Shown piece after piece: positions 53,094 through 62,667 of a stretch of DNA of 64,000 nucleotides. The DNA is taken from positions 744,001-808,000 of the forward strand of contig JAHDVF020000524.1 of NCBI GenBank assembly GCA_022606425.2. Reading direction: 5' to 3'. A model generated the notes under the pieces. That model made no database searches. It was given only the letters and a program-made list of their open reading frames with translations, and was not told where the DNA came from. Made by a program: the position numbers and the translations under genes. Numbering within the stretch: the first letter of the stretch is position 1; the number at the start of each line of letters is the position of its first letter. This stretch comes from Lepidostoma basale. Its lineage: Eukaryota; Arthropoda; Insecta; Trichoptera; Lepidostomatidae.

Positions 53094-53308
53094 AAAAACT
53101 TATCATTTAACCCAATTATAGAACTATTTCTAATTACACAGTCACCATACAATTTTAAAACTCAAGTACTTCCATTTAAATAACATTAAATAATCATTAA
53201 ATTTTTGCAACACATGATTGCATTTTCATTACAATATACTCGTACATATATGTAAATACAACGTTTTTCAAAAGTTTTATAAATATGAACCATACAAAAA
53301 AGGGATGG

Positions 53309-53403
53309 TAGAATAAATGTCAGGAAAGAAAAGTGTGGCAGTCCATTATTTCTGCCTACCCCTTCGGGGTGACGGCGTGATTGTTAGTTAGTTAGTTAGT
53401 TAG
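53309..53403 (+). mobile_element. LINE-A 3' tip
   Basis: ATGTCAGGAAAGAAAAGTGTG, GGTGACGGCGTGATTG and (TTAG) repeats. Confidence 0.85.
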
Positions 53404-53714
53404 GGTTTTGTGTTGTGATAGTGTTTTCTTGAGCTTCGTGTGATCAGGAAAGTAAAAATTTGTTGTCACTTTTTGTAGTCCGCTGAACCAACAATGGCGT
53501 GCTCGATTATTATTCATTTAGCTACGCCCATACTGCATACTGACAAGGGGCCGCCTCGGTATACCCGCAATGCTCGCCTTGTTCTGGGCCCTCACTTTCT
53601 CAACACACTTCTTGAGGCGGCCTGAACAATAAATCACTATGTTTTCAATCTTACTATTAACCACCTCTCATTTTTATAAATAACGACTGGTTTCCATTAA
53701 TAATTTTAAATAAC
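53404..53714. other. unassigned stretch
   Basis: A GC-richer block at 53530-53640 can be read as RNARLVLGPHFLNTLLEAA then stop and AATAAA. It may be the end of another retroelement or a gene; no support either way. Confidence 0.35.
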
Positions 53715-53734
53715 TTCTTCTTTCTTCGATGGCC

Positions 53735-54250
53735 CTACAGCCCATATCGAGCCTTAGCCTCCAGTATTCTTCGCCTCCAACTCCTCCTGTCCTCCGCTTC
53801 GACCCTCCAATCTGACACTCTTAACAATCTTGTTCCATCTCTCCCAACTTCATCCTCCCATCGCAGCCTTGGTCTTCCAATTGGTCTTCTACCACCTGGG
53901 TGCCACTCCAGCAATCTTTTTGGGGTTCGCGATGACGGCATCCTCTGCACGTGACCGGCCCATCTCAGTCTATTCAGTCTGACCTGTGTGGAGAGACTGG
54001 GAGCTTTGTAAATATTGTACAGCTCGTCATTATGCCGCACTCTCCAGCCTTCACCGTCATTCACAGGCCCCAGAATTCTGCGCAGCACCCTTCTCTCAAA
54101 AGTATCCAGTCGCTCTGCAGATTTCGCTGTCATTGTCCACAGGTCACTACTGTTCGGATGATTGTTTTATACAGGGTGATTTTGGTTTTCCAGTGTACGT
54201 TTCTTGATTTGAGCGCTGGTAGTAGAGAGAAGAATGTTTTGTTACTTAAT
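53735..54250 (-). pseudogene. LINE-D reverse transcriptase C-terminus
   Basis: Minus strand from 54250: LKSRNVHWKTKITLYKTIIR, TVVTCG, then the open 132 codons MTAKSAERLDTFERRVLRRI, LYNIYKAPSLSTQVRLNRL, RWAGHVQRMPSSRTPKRLLE, GRRPIGRPRLRWEDEVGRD, WRVEAEDRRSWRRRILEAKA, RYGL, stop at 53735. One frameshift near 54133 separates the two parts. Family order TVVTYGSE.W / R.L.WAGHV.RM / GRP..RW.D / DR..WR...EA is the standard C-terminus of arthropod endonuclease/RT elements. Confidence 0.85.
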
Positions 54251-54255
54251 AAAAT

Positions 54256-54600
54256 CTTTACAATGTCCGCTTCTGACTAGAGATTAATAACAAAATCGAA
54301 GAATTGTCTTATTTCCTTTAGTTTAAAAGATGAAGAAAATTTTCAATAAACCCAGAGATGAAATTATTTACATTAAATTCTAGGTTTCTGATATGATGAG
54401 AGAATATGGAGTTTACATATATAATAAATAATTTAATGTCAATGAAAACGTCATTTAGCTAATTTAAGCATTTAAAAAAATATTTGATAGAAATGATAAA
54501 ATTTTCTTTGCTAATGGAGAATCATATATTGAATATTACTGTTAAAATTTAAAACACTGTTATAATATCACAATAACTTTTTGCTCACTGAGATGCATAA
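54256..54600. other. unassigned AT-rich stretch
   Basis: Nothing recognised. Confidence 0.4.
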
Positions 54601-54604
54601 ATGA

Positions 54605-54802
54605 CAGTTTTCAGACCTAAGCTGAAAACCCATTTTTTTTATATTTCATACCCTATTTAAAACTTGCATATTTTGTTCTATCGATCGCGAATATCAATCA
54701 GATGCAGCGTTCACATTTAGATTTAAAACACGTCTTAATGCGCCCTTGAGGTAATTAAATCACAAAAAACGGCGCTTTAAATTAAGCATATTATTATTAT
54801 TA
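54605..54802 (+). mobile_element. CR1/L2-like 3' end
   Basis: CAGACCTAAGCTGAAAACCC, ATCAATCAGATGCAGCGTTC, TTAATGCGCCCTTGAGGTAA, ATTATTATTATTATA end. It abuts an HH-5 palindrome. Confidence 0.8.
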
Positions 54803-54812
54803 TAAGTGTCGC

Positions 54813-54851
54813 GACAGCTGTTTCGCCAACCGATGTTGGCATCATCATCAG
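54813..54851 (-). ncRNA. hammerhead-like core, family HH-5
   Basis: Minus strand: CTGATGA, TGAT, perfect stem GCCAAC/GTTGGC with loop ATCG, GAA, ACAGCTGT, C. The TGA is duplicated before stem II. Confidence 0.5.
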
Positions 54852-54889
54852 TTACATGATGCCAACATCGGTTGGCAATACAGCTGTCG
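54852..54889 (+). ncRNA. hammerhead-like motif, family HH-5, decayed partner
   Basis: ACATGA, T, perfect GCCAAC/GTTGGC stem, AATAC instead of GAAAC, AGCTGT, C. Confidence 0.35.
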
Positions 54890-55081
54890 CGACACTCTCG
54901 GTGATTAAAAAGAAATTGTGATGTTATAACAGTGTTTTAAATTTTAAAAGTAATAATGTTGAAGTATCATGTTTCGGCCAAAATAATGGACTAAATATTA
55001 AATATAGAGTTTTACATTATGGTCCAATAAATAAAAATATATATATTTTTTAAAATTTAATAAGTTTGGTTCTGGTAATAC

Positions 55082-55230
55082 ACGGTGGAAGGATGATCTG
55101 AACAGACACGTCGGAATAACCTGGATGCAGTCTGCACAAGACAGAGTGACATGGAAGCGAATGGAGGAGGCCTTTGTCCAGGAGTGGACGGGAATAGGCC
55201 GAGGAAGAAGAAGAAGAAGAAGAAGAATAC
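55082..55230 (+). mobile_element. RTE-C 3' end with GAAG tail
   Basis: TRWKDDLNRHVGITWMQSAQ, DRVTWKRMEEAFVQEWTGIG, then GAGGAAGAAGAAGAAG. Open to the family's own end. Confidence 0.85.
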
Positions 55231-55311
55231 ACTATAACTATTACATCAATTAATAAATATACAAAATAAAATAAACTCATTGCATATTAACCATGGACCC
55301 CAACTAGTTTC

Positions 55312-55342
55312 GCCAGTAATTTATTTACCCGAGATTCATCAG
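55312..55342 (-). ncRNA. hammerhead-like core, family HH-8 (single copy)
   Basis: Minus strand: CTGATGA, A, a weak stem (TAA/TTA region), GAA, ACTAGT, T. The palindrome ACTAGT is unlike the other families but has the same layout. Confidence 0.4.
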
Positions 55343-55504
55343 ATACAAAAAAATCTTTTTCAGATTTTATGATTAATTTTTTATTTATTACAATAAATAT
55401 ACTAGACACTAAATTTATATGAAACATATCAATGGGAAAACGCATAGGTATATAAATAATAATTTTAAAATATGCGTTTAATATGGAGCTATTAATCGTT
55501 ATTA

Positions 55505-55627
55505 ATCTCTAACGCGTTCCTGGTATATGTTGTATGTATGTAATATTTTACCTGTACTCAATAAATGCCTTAAAAATATATGTTTTTTGTAATGTCTTTT
55601 GAGTAAATTAACTGATTCGATTTGATT
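55505..55627 (+). mobile_element. LINE-F 3' UTR fragment
   Basis: AACGCGTTCCTGGTATATG, CCTGTACTCAATAAATGCC, ACTGATTCGATTTGAT end. Confidence 0.8.
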
Positions 55628-55629
55628 TA

Positions 55630-56310
55630 TCAATTTCTTCTATATTCGCCATCACTTTGGATTATGGATTCACATTTGAAAAACATTATATTTTCACAAA
55701 CATTTTAACACTTTTAAAAAATATGCTTCGGACCATTCCTCTGTGTAAATATTTTTTTACACTTATTGGAATTTTATCAAGCTTAAATTTTCATAATTTG
55801 ATATTACACATGAAGCCTATGTTATTTCTCAGTCACATTATTCAAAAATTATCTTTACACCATCATTATAAGACACGATAACCCTCCACGTATATTGGTA
55901 ATAAAATATAAATATTATACAAATATATTTTTATGTCGTGAGCCCAAGATTGAGAAACACTGATACAGTCCGTTCCACTCCACAAGGCACGTGAATTTAT
56001 GCTGACGGTTGTCGTAGTCAGGTCCGTCTGTCGTCAAATATTTACGTACTTCTCAGTCACAACACGGACTTCTACGCCGTCCCGCGTTTCGGAGAATTTT
56101 CGATGAATTCTGGCGCAAATATTTAAATCGGATCTGCTTAACATACCATCACCGTCCGTGTACATGGCGTACGTGGAGCAATAAAAACATTAGTTGTAAT
56201 GTAATACTGTACATGCAAAGCTGTGATGAATTAACACTTTTACTGCGGACCACTGACCGGGACAGTTGTAATGGAAAAACCCAAACGACGGACCCCAGAC
56301 CAGGTCAGGC
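55630..56310. other. unassigned stretch
   Basis: AT-rich to 55950. 55970-56200 is CpG-containing with no frame or repeat match, a possible host unique sequence. Confidence 0.35.
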
Positions 56311-56318
56311 CCTATACC

Positions 56319-56800
56319 TTACTTCCTATGGCCAAACAACTCTTGAAGAGTTTTAGCCTCCTTGTTGACTTTTCGCCAAGTTCCTTGATCCTGCGCTTTA
56401 TGATCCCAGCAGTCCGATTCGCTCAACCTAGCCAGGTCAGCTAGAACATTATCCATTAGGCGCTGTCTAGGCCTTCCTAAAGTTTTTACTTCAGTCGGTC
56501 TAGACGCGTACAGGGTCTTGATTGCTCTGGTCTCTTCGGCTCGGCATAGTGCCCAATCCATGCTAGGCGACCGGCTCTCACGGTGCTCGTTATAAGGGGC
56601 TGCTAAGTCATCGTACGGATCTCTTGGTTGATCCTATGCCTCCAAGATCCCGCTGCAACACCGGGTCTGGGTCCCAGGATCATTCTAAGTATCCTATTCT
56701 AAAACCAGTAGATTCTTTGTTGTTCTTTTAGAGTCATTGTCCATGATTTAGAACCATATGTCACCACTAGCTTGATGATGGTGTTATAAAGGCCCTATAC
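56319..56800 (-). pseudogene. LINE-I reverse transcriptase C-terminus
   Basis: Minus strand: YNTIIKLVVTYGSKSWTMTL, EQQRIYWF, then NRILRMILGPRPGVAAGSWR, RINQEIRT, frame shift, MDWALCRAEETRAIKTLYAS, RPTEVKTLGRPRQRLMDNVL, SESDCWDHKAQDQGTWRKVN, KEAKTLQELFGHRK, stop. Equivalent positions to LINE-D and LINE-E but a separate family. Confidence 0.75.
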
Positions 56801-57040
56801 CGTTCGGTTTCAAGTAAGTAGAAGGGGTTTTAAATGTCAGGGAAAGGTTCACCAGTTCACGCCAGCCTTTCGTGCTGTCAGAGCTTTAAAAACGAACGGT
56901 TTAGGGACCGACCTGGAAATGAGTCCACCATTGAGGATCTCACCTTACCACTCTCCTGGTCAGCGCTCCGCAGTCAGCGTGTTAAAATAATGTACAAGAA
57001 AATATTTGTAATTAATCCTTTCTATAAATTAATACACTGT
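56801..57040. other. unassigned stretch
   Basis: A 69-codon plus frame (56834-57043) has no motif I know. Confidence 0.35.
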
Positions 57041-57042
57041 TA

Positions 57043-57480
57043 ATCTTTTGCTTCAGCCTATTCCCATCCACTCTTGGACAAAGGCTTCCTCCATTCGCTT
57101 TCACGTCACTCTGTCTTGTGCAGACTGAATCCAGGTAATTCCGACATGTCTATTCCGATCATCCTCCCACCGTAGTTGCGGTCGCCTTGCACTTGTCCAT
57201 TTTTGGTCTGAGCTTCTGGCTACGTGACCTGCCCATTGCCAGTTTAGAGTCGCTACTCGGTGGATGATGTCAGTGACTTTTGTTTTTTCTCTCAACGTAT
57301 CGTTTCTGACTCTGTCTCTTGGGCTTTTTCCTAACATGGCTCATTCCATGGCTCTTTGGGTCACTCGTAGTTTCTCGGCACTTTGTTTGGACAGTGTAAC
57401 AGTTTCAATACTATAAGTATCAACTGGCAGAACGCAGGCTTCATAGACTTTTCGTTTCTGGTTGATCGGTATTTTGTGGT
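57043..57480 (-). mobile_element. RTE-C C-terminal remnant
   Basis: Minus strand: KVYEACVLPVDTYSIETVTL, SKQSAEKLRVTQRAMEXAML-like codons, then MLGKSPRDRVRNDTLREKTK, VTDIIHRVATLNWQWAGHVA, RSSDQKW, and RPQLRWEDDRNRHVGITWIQ. Confidence 0.85.
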
Positions 57481-57593
57481 TTTATATACGATACATATAT
57501 GATAGTTTATTACTAGGTTGTAACATGAAAATTTTTCTACTATGCTTAAGATGATTAATTCATAGAAATGGTGCTATATAAATTGTTTTTCTA

Positions 57594-57712
57594 CACATGT
57601 CATATCTATCGCATTTATTCTGATCTTGTATTTCTTATGCCATATCTGTGATTCATTTCATACATCAGGGTTGGTACTCCATTTTTGATTTCATTTTTAA
57701 ATACTTGTTTCC
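57594..57712 (-). mobile_element. LINE-A' fragment
   Basis: CATATCTATCGCATTTATTC, GCCATATCTGTGATTCATTT, CATCAGGGTTGGTACTCC. The miniature transposon at 57713 follows directly. Confidence 0.65.
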
Positions 57713-58122
57713 AATTGAGGGTATTAGTTGCAAACCTGGCAAACTCCATCATTAGATGTTTTGAGTAAATCGCAAAAAACTGATACGCTAATAAAATGCG
57801 CTTTTTTACAATATTTATTTTTTTCATCTCAACCAGTTAGTATTTTACAAGTAATCAGCCATGAAATAATCATCTTATTAATAATTAAAGTAAAATAATG
57901 AATTTCATTTTGGAGTTTGCCAGCTTTGCAACACTCTAGTGGAGGTTGCCATGTTTGCAACAAACCCTATATTTTAATAGCAAAATTCTTCAGAATGAAG
58001 CCGAATTTCAAACTGAAAATCAATAAAAATTGTGTGCAAATGTATTATGAATAAGACCCAATTCATATCTCAATTTTGATTGTTGGTAGAGTTTTCCGGG
58101 TTTGCAAATAATACCCTCAATT
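57713..58122. mobile_element. miniature inverted-repeat element, about 405 bp
   Basis: Left end AATTGAGGGTATTAGTTGCA and right end (inward) AATTGAGGGTATTATTTGCA, continuing with AACC.GG.AAACTC in both: about 33 of 37 positions agree. AATT at both outer edges may be a duplicated target. The interior is AT-rich, with two TTTGCAAC words and no ORF. Confidence 0.75.
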
Positions 58123-58725
58123 ACAGTTTCAATCCTTTGAACGAAACTCTTCATGGGATAATTAAGTCCTATTAATGATCTCTTTACTGTCTAGATATCT
58201 TTCTAGGTGTCGACTTATGTACGTATTATTCGGTTGTCGACCATATTTCAACAATGAAGTGAATGTTTCAGTATTCTATGATATTGTTTCGTAACAACTG
58301 CACGGGATTGGTCTATTCAAATTTCGAAATCCTAACAACGCAGATGATCTTATGCTAATTTGTTCATAATGTTGTAATAAATTAAAGTTGGTTTATTTTA
58401 TGGTAAATTACTTAAGTATCTGTAATATAATGTTAAAAAAAAAACTAAAATATTGCTAATGAAATATTTTCTAGAATAATTATACGTGTTCGGGTGAAGT
58501 TTGACATCCTGCATAAACAGATCGTGAGATCTACAGAAGAAAAGGAAAAATAAAAAAAAGAAGGATGAAGCTCTATAAATATGCGTAATTTCGATCCGAG
58601 AGATTTCTTACAACCCTCTGGTTTTACACTAGAAAAAATATTTTATTAAATGCAATTAATTGATAATTAATAAAATAATTTATTTATTGTTTATTGAACA
58701 ATGTTGTAAAACTCCATATTGAACA
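58123..58725. other. unassigned AT-rich stretch
   Basis: Nothing recognised. Confidence 0.4.
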
Positions 58726-58730
58726 ATTAA

Positions 58731-58930
58731 TACGAATGAAAACGTCAGTATTCTAGAAGTTTTATTATATTTTATGGAAATGACATGTTTCGCCCTTCTA
58801 AGGCATTATCAAATGTCTTTAAATACCACATTTAAAGAGGAATACATTTGATAATGCCTTAGAAGGGCGAAACATGTCATTTCCATAAAATATAAAAAAA
58901 CTTCTAGAAAACTGACGTTTTCATTCGTAT
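58731..58930. repeat. HH-9 palindrome, best copy (arms about 85 bp)
   Basis: Left arm 58731-58815 and right arm 58845-58930 are almost perfect complements with a 29-bp centre. Each arm holds TTGATAA, T, hairpin GCCTT/AGGGC, GAA, ACATGT, C: the hammerhead-like layout with C3 and G8 changed. It would fold into one long hairpin. Confidence 0.8.
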
Positions 58931-58984
58931 TAATTAAATAAAATAATTTATCAATGAAAGCAAAAATGGTCGTATACAATGAGA

Positions 58985-59228
58985 TTAAGTTTCAACCCTA
59001 CAGTATGGAAGTGAATCATGGAGCTAGCAGAAGAAGGATGAGAGTAGAATTCAGGTAGTAGAGATGAGATCCCTAAGACGTATTTGTGGTAAAACGATGT
59101 ACGAGTACAACAGAATTGCAAATGCTGATGTAAGGAGATCGACGAAAACTTGGCATTATTATAAGGCAGATGATTGAATCACAACTAAAGTTAAAAAAGG
59201 ATCCCTGAGATAGTTTGGACATATGATA
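58985..59228 (+). mobile_element. LINE-A' fragment
   Basis: GTATGGAAGTGAATCATGGAG, GAGATCCCTAAGACGTATTT, AAAGGATCCCTGAGATAG. Interrupted at ATATGA by SINE-1. Confidence 0.75.
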
Positions 59229-59229
59229 T

Positions 59230-59471
59230 ATGACAACCCTCGTGGCCGAGTTGTAAGTGCATTGTTCCGGGTTCGATTCCCGGCGTGGGCAGTGTGATTG
59301 TCACACTGTCTTTGGTCTGGTGTAGAATTCACGTGACAATAAAATGGCGATAGATTAGCTACCTATCACATGTTACGAGAATCACTATGATAGCTATAAT
59401 AGGTACCCTTTACATAGATTTGGATCATGCTGTCATGATGTATAGAGCGATTCAACAAAATAATAATATTA
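59230..59471 (+). mobile_element. SINE-1 copy (subtype a)
   Basis: A box TGGCCGAGTTG, B box GGTTCGATTCC, TCTTTGGTCTGGTGTAGAAT, end TTCAACAAAATAATAAT. Confidence 0.85.
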
Positions 59472-59479
59472 CTTTTAAA

Positions 59480-59700
59480 ATTTTAAACACTGTTATAATA
59501 TCACAATTTATTTTTATTAACTGAGAGTGTCGTGACAGCTGTTTCGCCAACAGATGTTGGCATCATCAGGTGGTACAATAAACACGTTTGGCGAAACAGC
59601 TGTCGCAACACTCTTCGATATTATAACAGTGTTTTAAATTTTAACAGTAATAATGTTAAAGTATCGTAGTGTTTCGGCCAAAACAATGGACTATTTAAAA
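59480..59700. repeat. HH-5 compact palindrome
   Basis: Left motif at 59534-59579 (-). The right arm is reduced to TTTGGCGAAACAGCTGTCGC (59596-59615). Outer word AAAACAATGGACTATTTAAA at 59681-59700. A LINE-B copy follows after ATAATAATAATA. Confidence 0.75.
59534..59579 (-). ncRNA. hammerhead-like core, family HH-5, all box residues intact
   Basis: Minus strand: CTGATGA, T, perfect stem GCCAAC/GTTGGC with loop ATCT, GAA, ACAGCTGT, C. Predicted cleavage triplet GUC. Stem I pairing is weak (about one or two pairs). Confidence 0.55.
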
Positions 59701-59713
59701 TAATAATAATAAT

Positions 59714-59990
59714 ATGGAATGACTGGATGATAGAAGAATGGTTAAAATGTGGTATACAAGCAGTGTAAGTGGAAAGAGAAGGCGTGGAATACCAAGGAAA
59801 GCATTGCATTACCAAATTAATAAAATACTAAAAGGCGGCCACATCTGATGAAGTAAAAATTGACGAGCGTGCATGTTACGATGTATGAATATAGAGAAAG
59901 TTAGAGAGGTATGTCAGGACAGAGCAGTATAGCGGTCTATCCTCTCTGCCTACTCTTCCGGGGAAACGACTTGCTGCTTAGAAAGTTAGT
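59714..59990 (+). mobile_element. LINE-B 3' fragment
   Basis: GGAATGACTGGATGATAGAAG, GTAAGTGGAAAGAGAAGGCG, GCGGTCTATCCTCTCTGCC, degenerate tail TTAGAAAGTTAG. Confidence 0.75.
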
Positions 59991-60017
59991 TTATAATATA
60001 TATGTCCTTTTTTGTAT

Positions 60018-60262
60018 CGATGGAGAGAGAATGGTAAAAAAGTATACGTTAATGATATAAATGGAGTACGGAGTCGAGGCAATCCGAGGAAAACATAGCA
60101 TGACCAAATTAATGAAATATTAAAGGTTGGTCATGTTAAAAGTCGGAAGAATCGACGTGCGTGTATGGAAGCTAGAGAGGTGTGCCAGGTTAGAGTAGTA
60201 TGGCAGTCCATTATCTCTGCCTACCTGTGCAGAAAACGGCGTGATGGTTTGTTTGTTTGTCT
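60018..60262 (+). mobile_element. LINE-A/B 3' fragment
   Basis: GAGAGAGAATGGTAAAAAAG, ATGGAGTACGGAGTCGAGGC, GTATGGCAGTCCATTATCTC, GGCGTGATGGTTTGTTTG. Confidence 0.75.
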
Positions 60263-60720
60263 TTTTTTGTAGATTTTTATTTATTTTTTGTATTAGGTTA
60301 TTTTAATATCATTAAATTCAGTTGTAATACTTTGTCTAATGTCGCTGTATAATGATCAGTTGTCATTTTATAAATCTCTTTCTATATCTCTTGTTTGAAT
60401 TGACATTAGCATAAAATAAGTATTTAGCCAATGTTGAATTAGTGTTTTCTCGGAATGACTTAATAGATGTGGTGGGACGTATTCAATAGACTTGTGCATT
60501 ATAAATAGAGGCAATTTGTTTGATTTATGACATATTGTCCTATATTTATAAGAACACAGATTTGATACTTAAAAAAGAAATGCGTTTTATTTATAGCGTA
60601 CTTTAGATTCATGTTTTAGTTAATCTGCTTGTAAGTGAATTTAATAACACAAAAGAAAACGTCTGATTACTAGAAGTTTTCTATATAATAGAATGACATA
60701 TTTTACCTTGCTTATTCTTG
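60263..60720. other. unassigned AT-rich stretch
   Basis: A weak HH-9 trace (GAATGACATATTTTACC) at 60691. Nothing else. Confidence 0.4.
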
Positions 60721-60721
60721 A

Positions 60722-60865
60722 TATAGGGGGCGCTACCGACAAAAGCAGTTGAAACAGGTGTGCGAGGATAAGATCTGCGTCTCATATGTTGAGCTGAAGA
60801 AGGCTGCAGAAGACCAAGCGCAGTGGAGGACGAGGTCCAAGACTTTGCTGCAAATCAATCCCTGA
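60722..60865 (+). mobile_element. short retroelement C-terminus
   Basis: Frame YRGRYRQKQLKQVCEDKICV, SYVELKKAAEDQAQWRTRSK, TLLQINP, stop. The AEDQ.QWR....TLL ending resembles C-termini of other endonuclease/RT elements. Confidence 0.5.
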
Positions 60866-60904
60866 AAATAAAAGTACAAAGATAAATGATAAATGATAAT
60901 CATG

Positions 60905-61580
60905 ATCAAATCAGTTTATTAACTCAAAATGCATAACAAACAGCAAAATGTTTTAGGCATCTATCGAGTACTTACAGGTAAAATATTATATTATAAAAAT
61001 ACAACATAATACCAGGAACGCATTAGAGATGGTTCGACATTAGGAAGATGAGATACTTTCTAAAGTAAAGAGTATTTGCAGTAAGACATCGATCTCCAGG
61101 AAGACCGCGTTCTGCAGACTAATTGCTTTTCACATCGGTGTCACCAGAAGCAGATTGGTTCTGGCGGCCGGTAGGTAAAACAATGTGTGATTTCGCTATC
61201 GGAGATACAATCAGGCACAAAAAGACCAACACCCTCTAGCACGGCCAATTTCTCGAAATATCCCCCGATTAATTTAAAGAAATGGGTAATGAGATGCCCA
61301 TCTCTTCGAAGCTGTAAAGAATTGATTCCGAGCATTCCCAAAAGAAATGCCGTGGGATAGAGCCACAGATAACTACCATACTCCTTCATGTAGAGATACC
61401 TCAGAATTTTTTTCTGAACCCTCTCCAGCATAACGGAATATCTCACCTCGTGAGGATTCCATATCACAGAATCACTTTCGAGTCTGCTCCGAACCAACGC
61501 GTTGTATAGGACTCTGAGCACATTGGGATCTCTGAAAACCCTAAAAATATGAACGCTGAGGGCAATAACAGGCAAAACTC
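60905..61580 (-). pseudogene. LINE-F copy with the longest open C-terminus
   Basis: 3' UTR 60905-61135 (ATCAAATCAG end, ATAATACCAGGAACGCATTA). Minus ORF 61575-61141 (144 codons): FRDPNVLRVLYNALVRSRLE, SDSVIWNPHEVRYSVMLERV, QKKILRYLYMKEYGSYLWLY, PTAFLLGMLGINSLQLRRDG, HLITHFFKLIGGYFEKLAVL, EGVGLFVPDCISDSEIT. LYNALVRSRLE...S.IWNP....LE..QKK.LR is the post-polymerase motif of jockey/CR1-type elements. The 5' edge abuts a LINE-G piece. Confidence 0.85.
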
Positions 61581-61848
61581 TTCGAGATAGAGAGAAACAC
61601 GCCTATCCTCGAAATCTGCAAGGTGGGTGACTCGTATTGTTAGATGGAACAGAAAACGCAGAAGACAATGGCATGCGCACGTGCATAATTCGGATCACTG
61701 CAGAATCCCATACGTTTTGATACATCAGATTCTTATTGGTAACCGCATTCTCCCTCCGGAAGACCACTAAAAAGATGGAGGGATAGCTGATCAACTTCCC
61801 AAGAGTGGCCAGCAATAATAGGTACAGATCAAGGGTTGGCATAGCTTA
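61578..61848 (+). mobile_element. LINE-G remnant
   Basis: CTCTTCGAGATAGAGAGAAAC, GAAATCTGCAAGGTGGGTGA, CTCCGGAAGACCACTAAAAAG, ATCAACTTCCCAAGAGTGGC: the TLRDR / GRP.KRW / STSQEW order with many changes. Confidence 0.65.
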
Positions 61849-61849
61849 A

Positions 61850-62040
61850 ATGTCGTCTGGGTCCCCCTTGGTTGAACATATTATTATTATTATTTTAAAC
61901 GTAAGTCCGCATGGACGAGGGACGGTCCTAGGGAGTGCACGAGTGAAGCTGACGAAAGGCGCCGCTGCGCCTATAACAGCTTCGGGTAAGCGCAGGGAGC
62001 CCTCTACGGCTCCGTCATATTTAAGATCAAGGGTCTAAAA
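61850..62040 (+). repeat. GC-rich dispersed repeat S
   Basis: CTGGGTCCCCCTTGGTTG, an ATT run, AAGTCCGCATGGACGAGGG, GCGCCTATAACAGCTTCGGG, AGGGAGCCCTCTACGGCTCC. Inverted counterpart of 4845-5040. Confidence 0.7.
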
Positions 62041-62665
62041 GAATACGTTTTACATCCTTGTTCAAGAGAAGTAATAAATGTAATTAATTTATAAATGTTC
62101 CGTTTCCTTATCGTTCGTGATATTATCTTTTTAGATAACGATGAAGCTGTGGTCCAGAACACCTCCGTTGGGAGATGAATGTCTTTCCGGCCGGCACCCA
62201 ACAATCAAGGCCCAACGTAGCAATGGCCATCTGCCCCGGGCGGTTAGGATCTTACTATTTTACGACGTCTAATACACGCCTTGTGATTGATCCGCCTTGA
62301 ATATTAAATTTATGAAGTCATGACTATTGGTGTATGTTCCTGGTAGAGGTTCTTAAATGTCTTATGCGCCTGTGCCGGTCGATGGTGGTTTTTCATAACG
62401 AAAAAAAAACATTTATGGTTTCTTGAACAATGATGTAAAACTCCACATAAAATAATTAATATAAATGAAAATGTCTATTTTCTAGAAGTTTTATTCACAT
62501 TTGATAATGTCTTAGACAATAAATAAATATACTCTTAAATAATTTACATCGCAACGATGATTTCAGATTGGTTTACTTGTTATTTTTATATATCCTTTAA
62601 ATATAGTTTATAGTAGGTATATAATTATTTAAAACAAGCGGAATTAAACGGAATATATAATAAAT
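62041..62665. other. unassigned, with a decayed HH-9 trace
   Basis: A CpG-containing part lies at 62145-62310. 62440-62520 has AACTCCACATAAAATAATTA and TTTCTAGAAGTTTTATT, as in HH-9 arms. Confidence 0.4.
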
Positions 62666-62667
62666 TT

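Larger units (their letters stand above)
54806..54985. repeat. HH-5 compact palindrome
   Basis: GTGTCGCGACAGCTGTTTCG (54807) is answered by CAGCTGTCGCGACAC (54881-54895), and the GCCAAC hairpins face each other with about 10 bp between. Outer end: CGGCCAAAATAATGGAC. Confidence 0.75.

Noticed and set aside
391..59471. SINE-1 heads as functional tRNA genes
   Set aside because: A and B boxes are present, but anticodon and acceptor stems do not form, and every copy continues into the SINE body.
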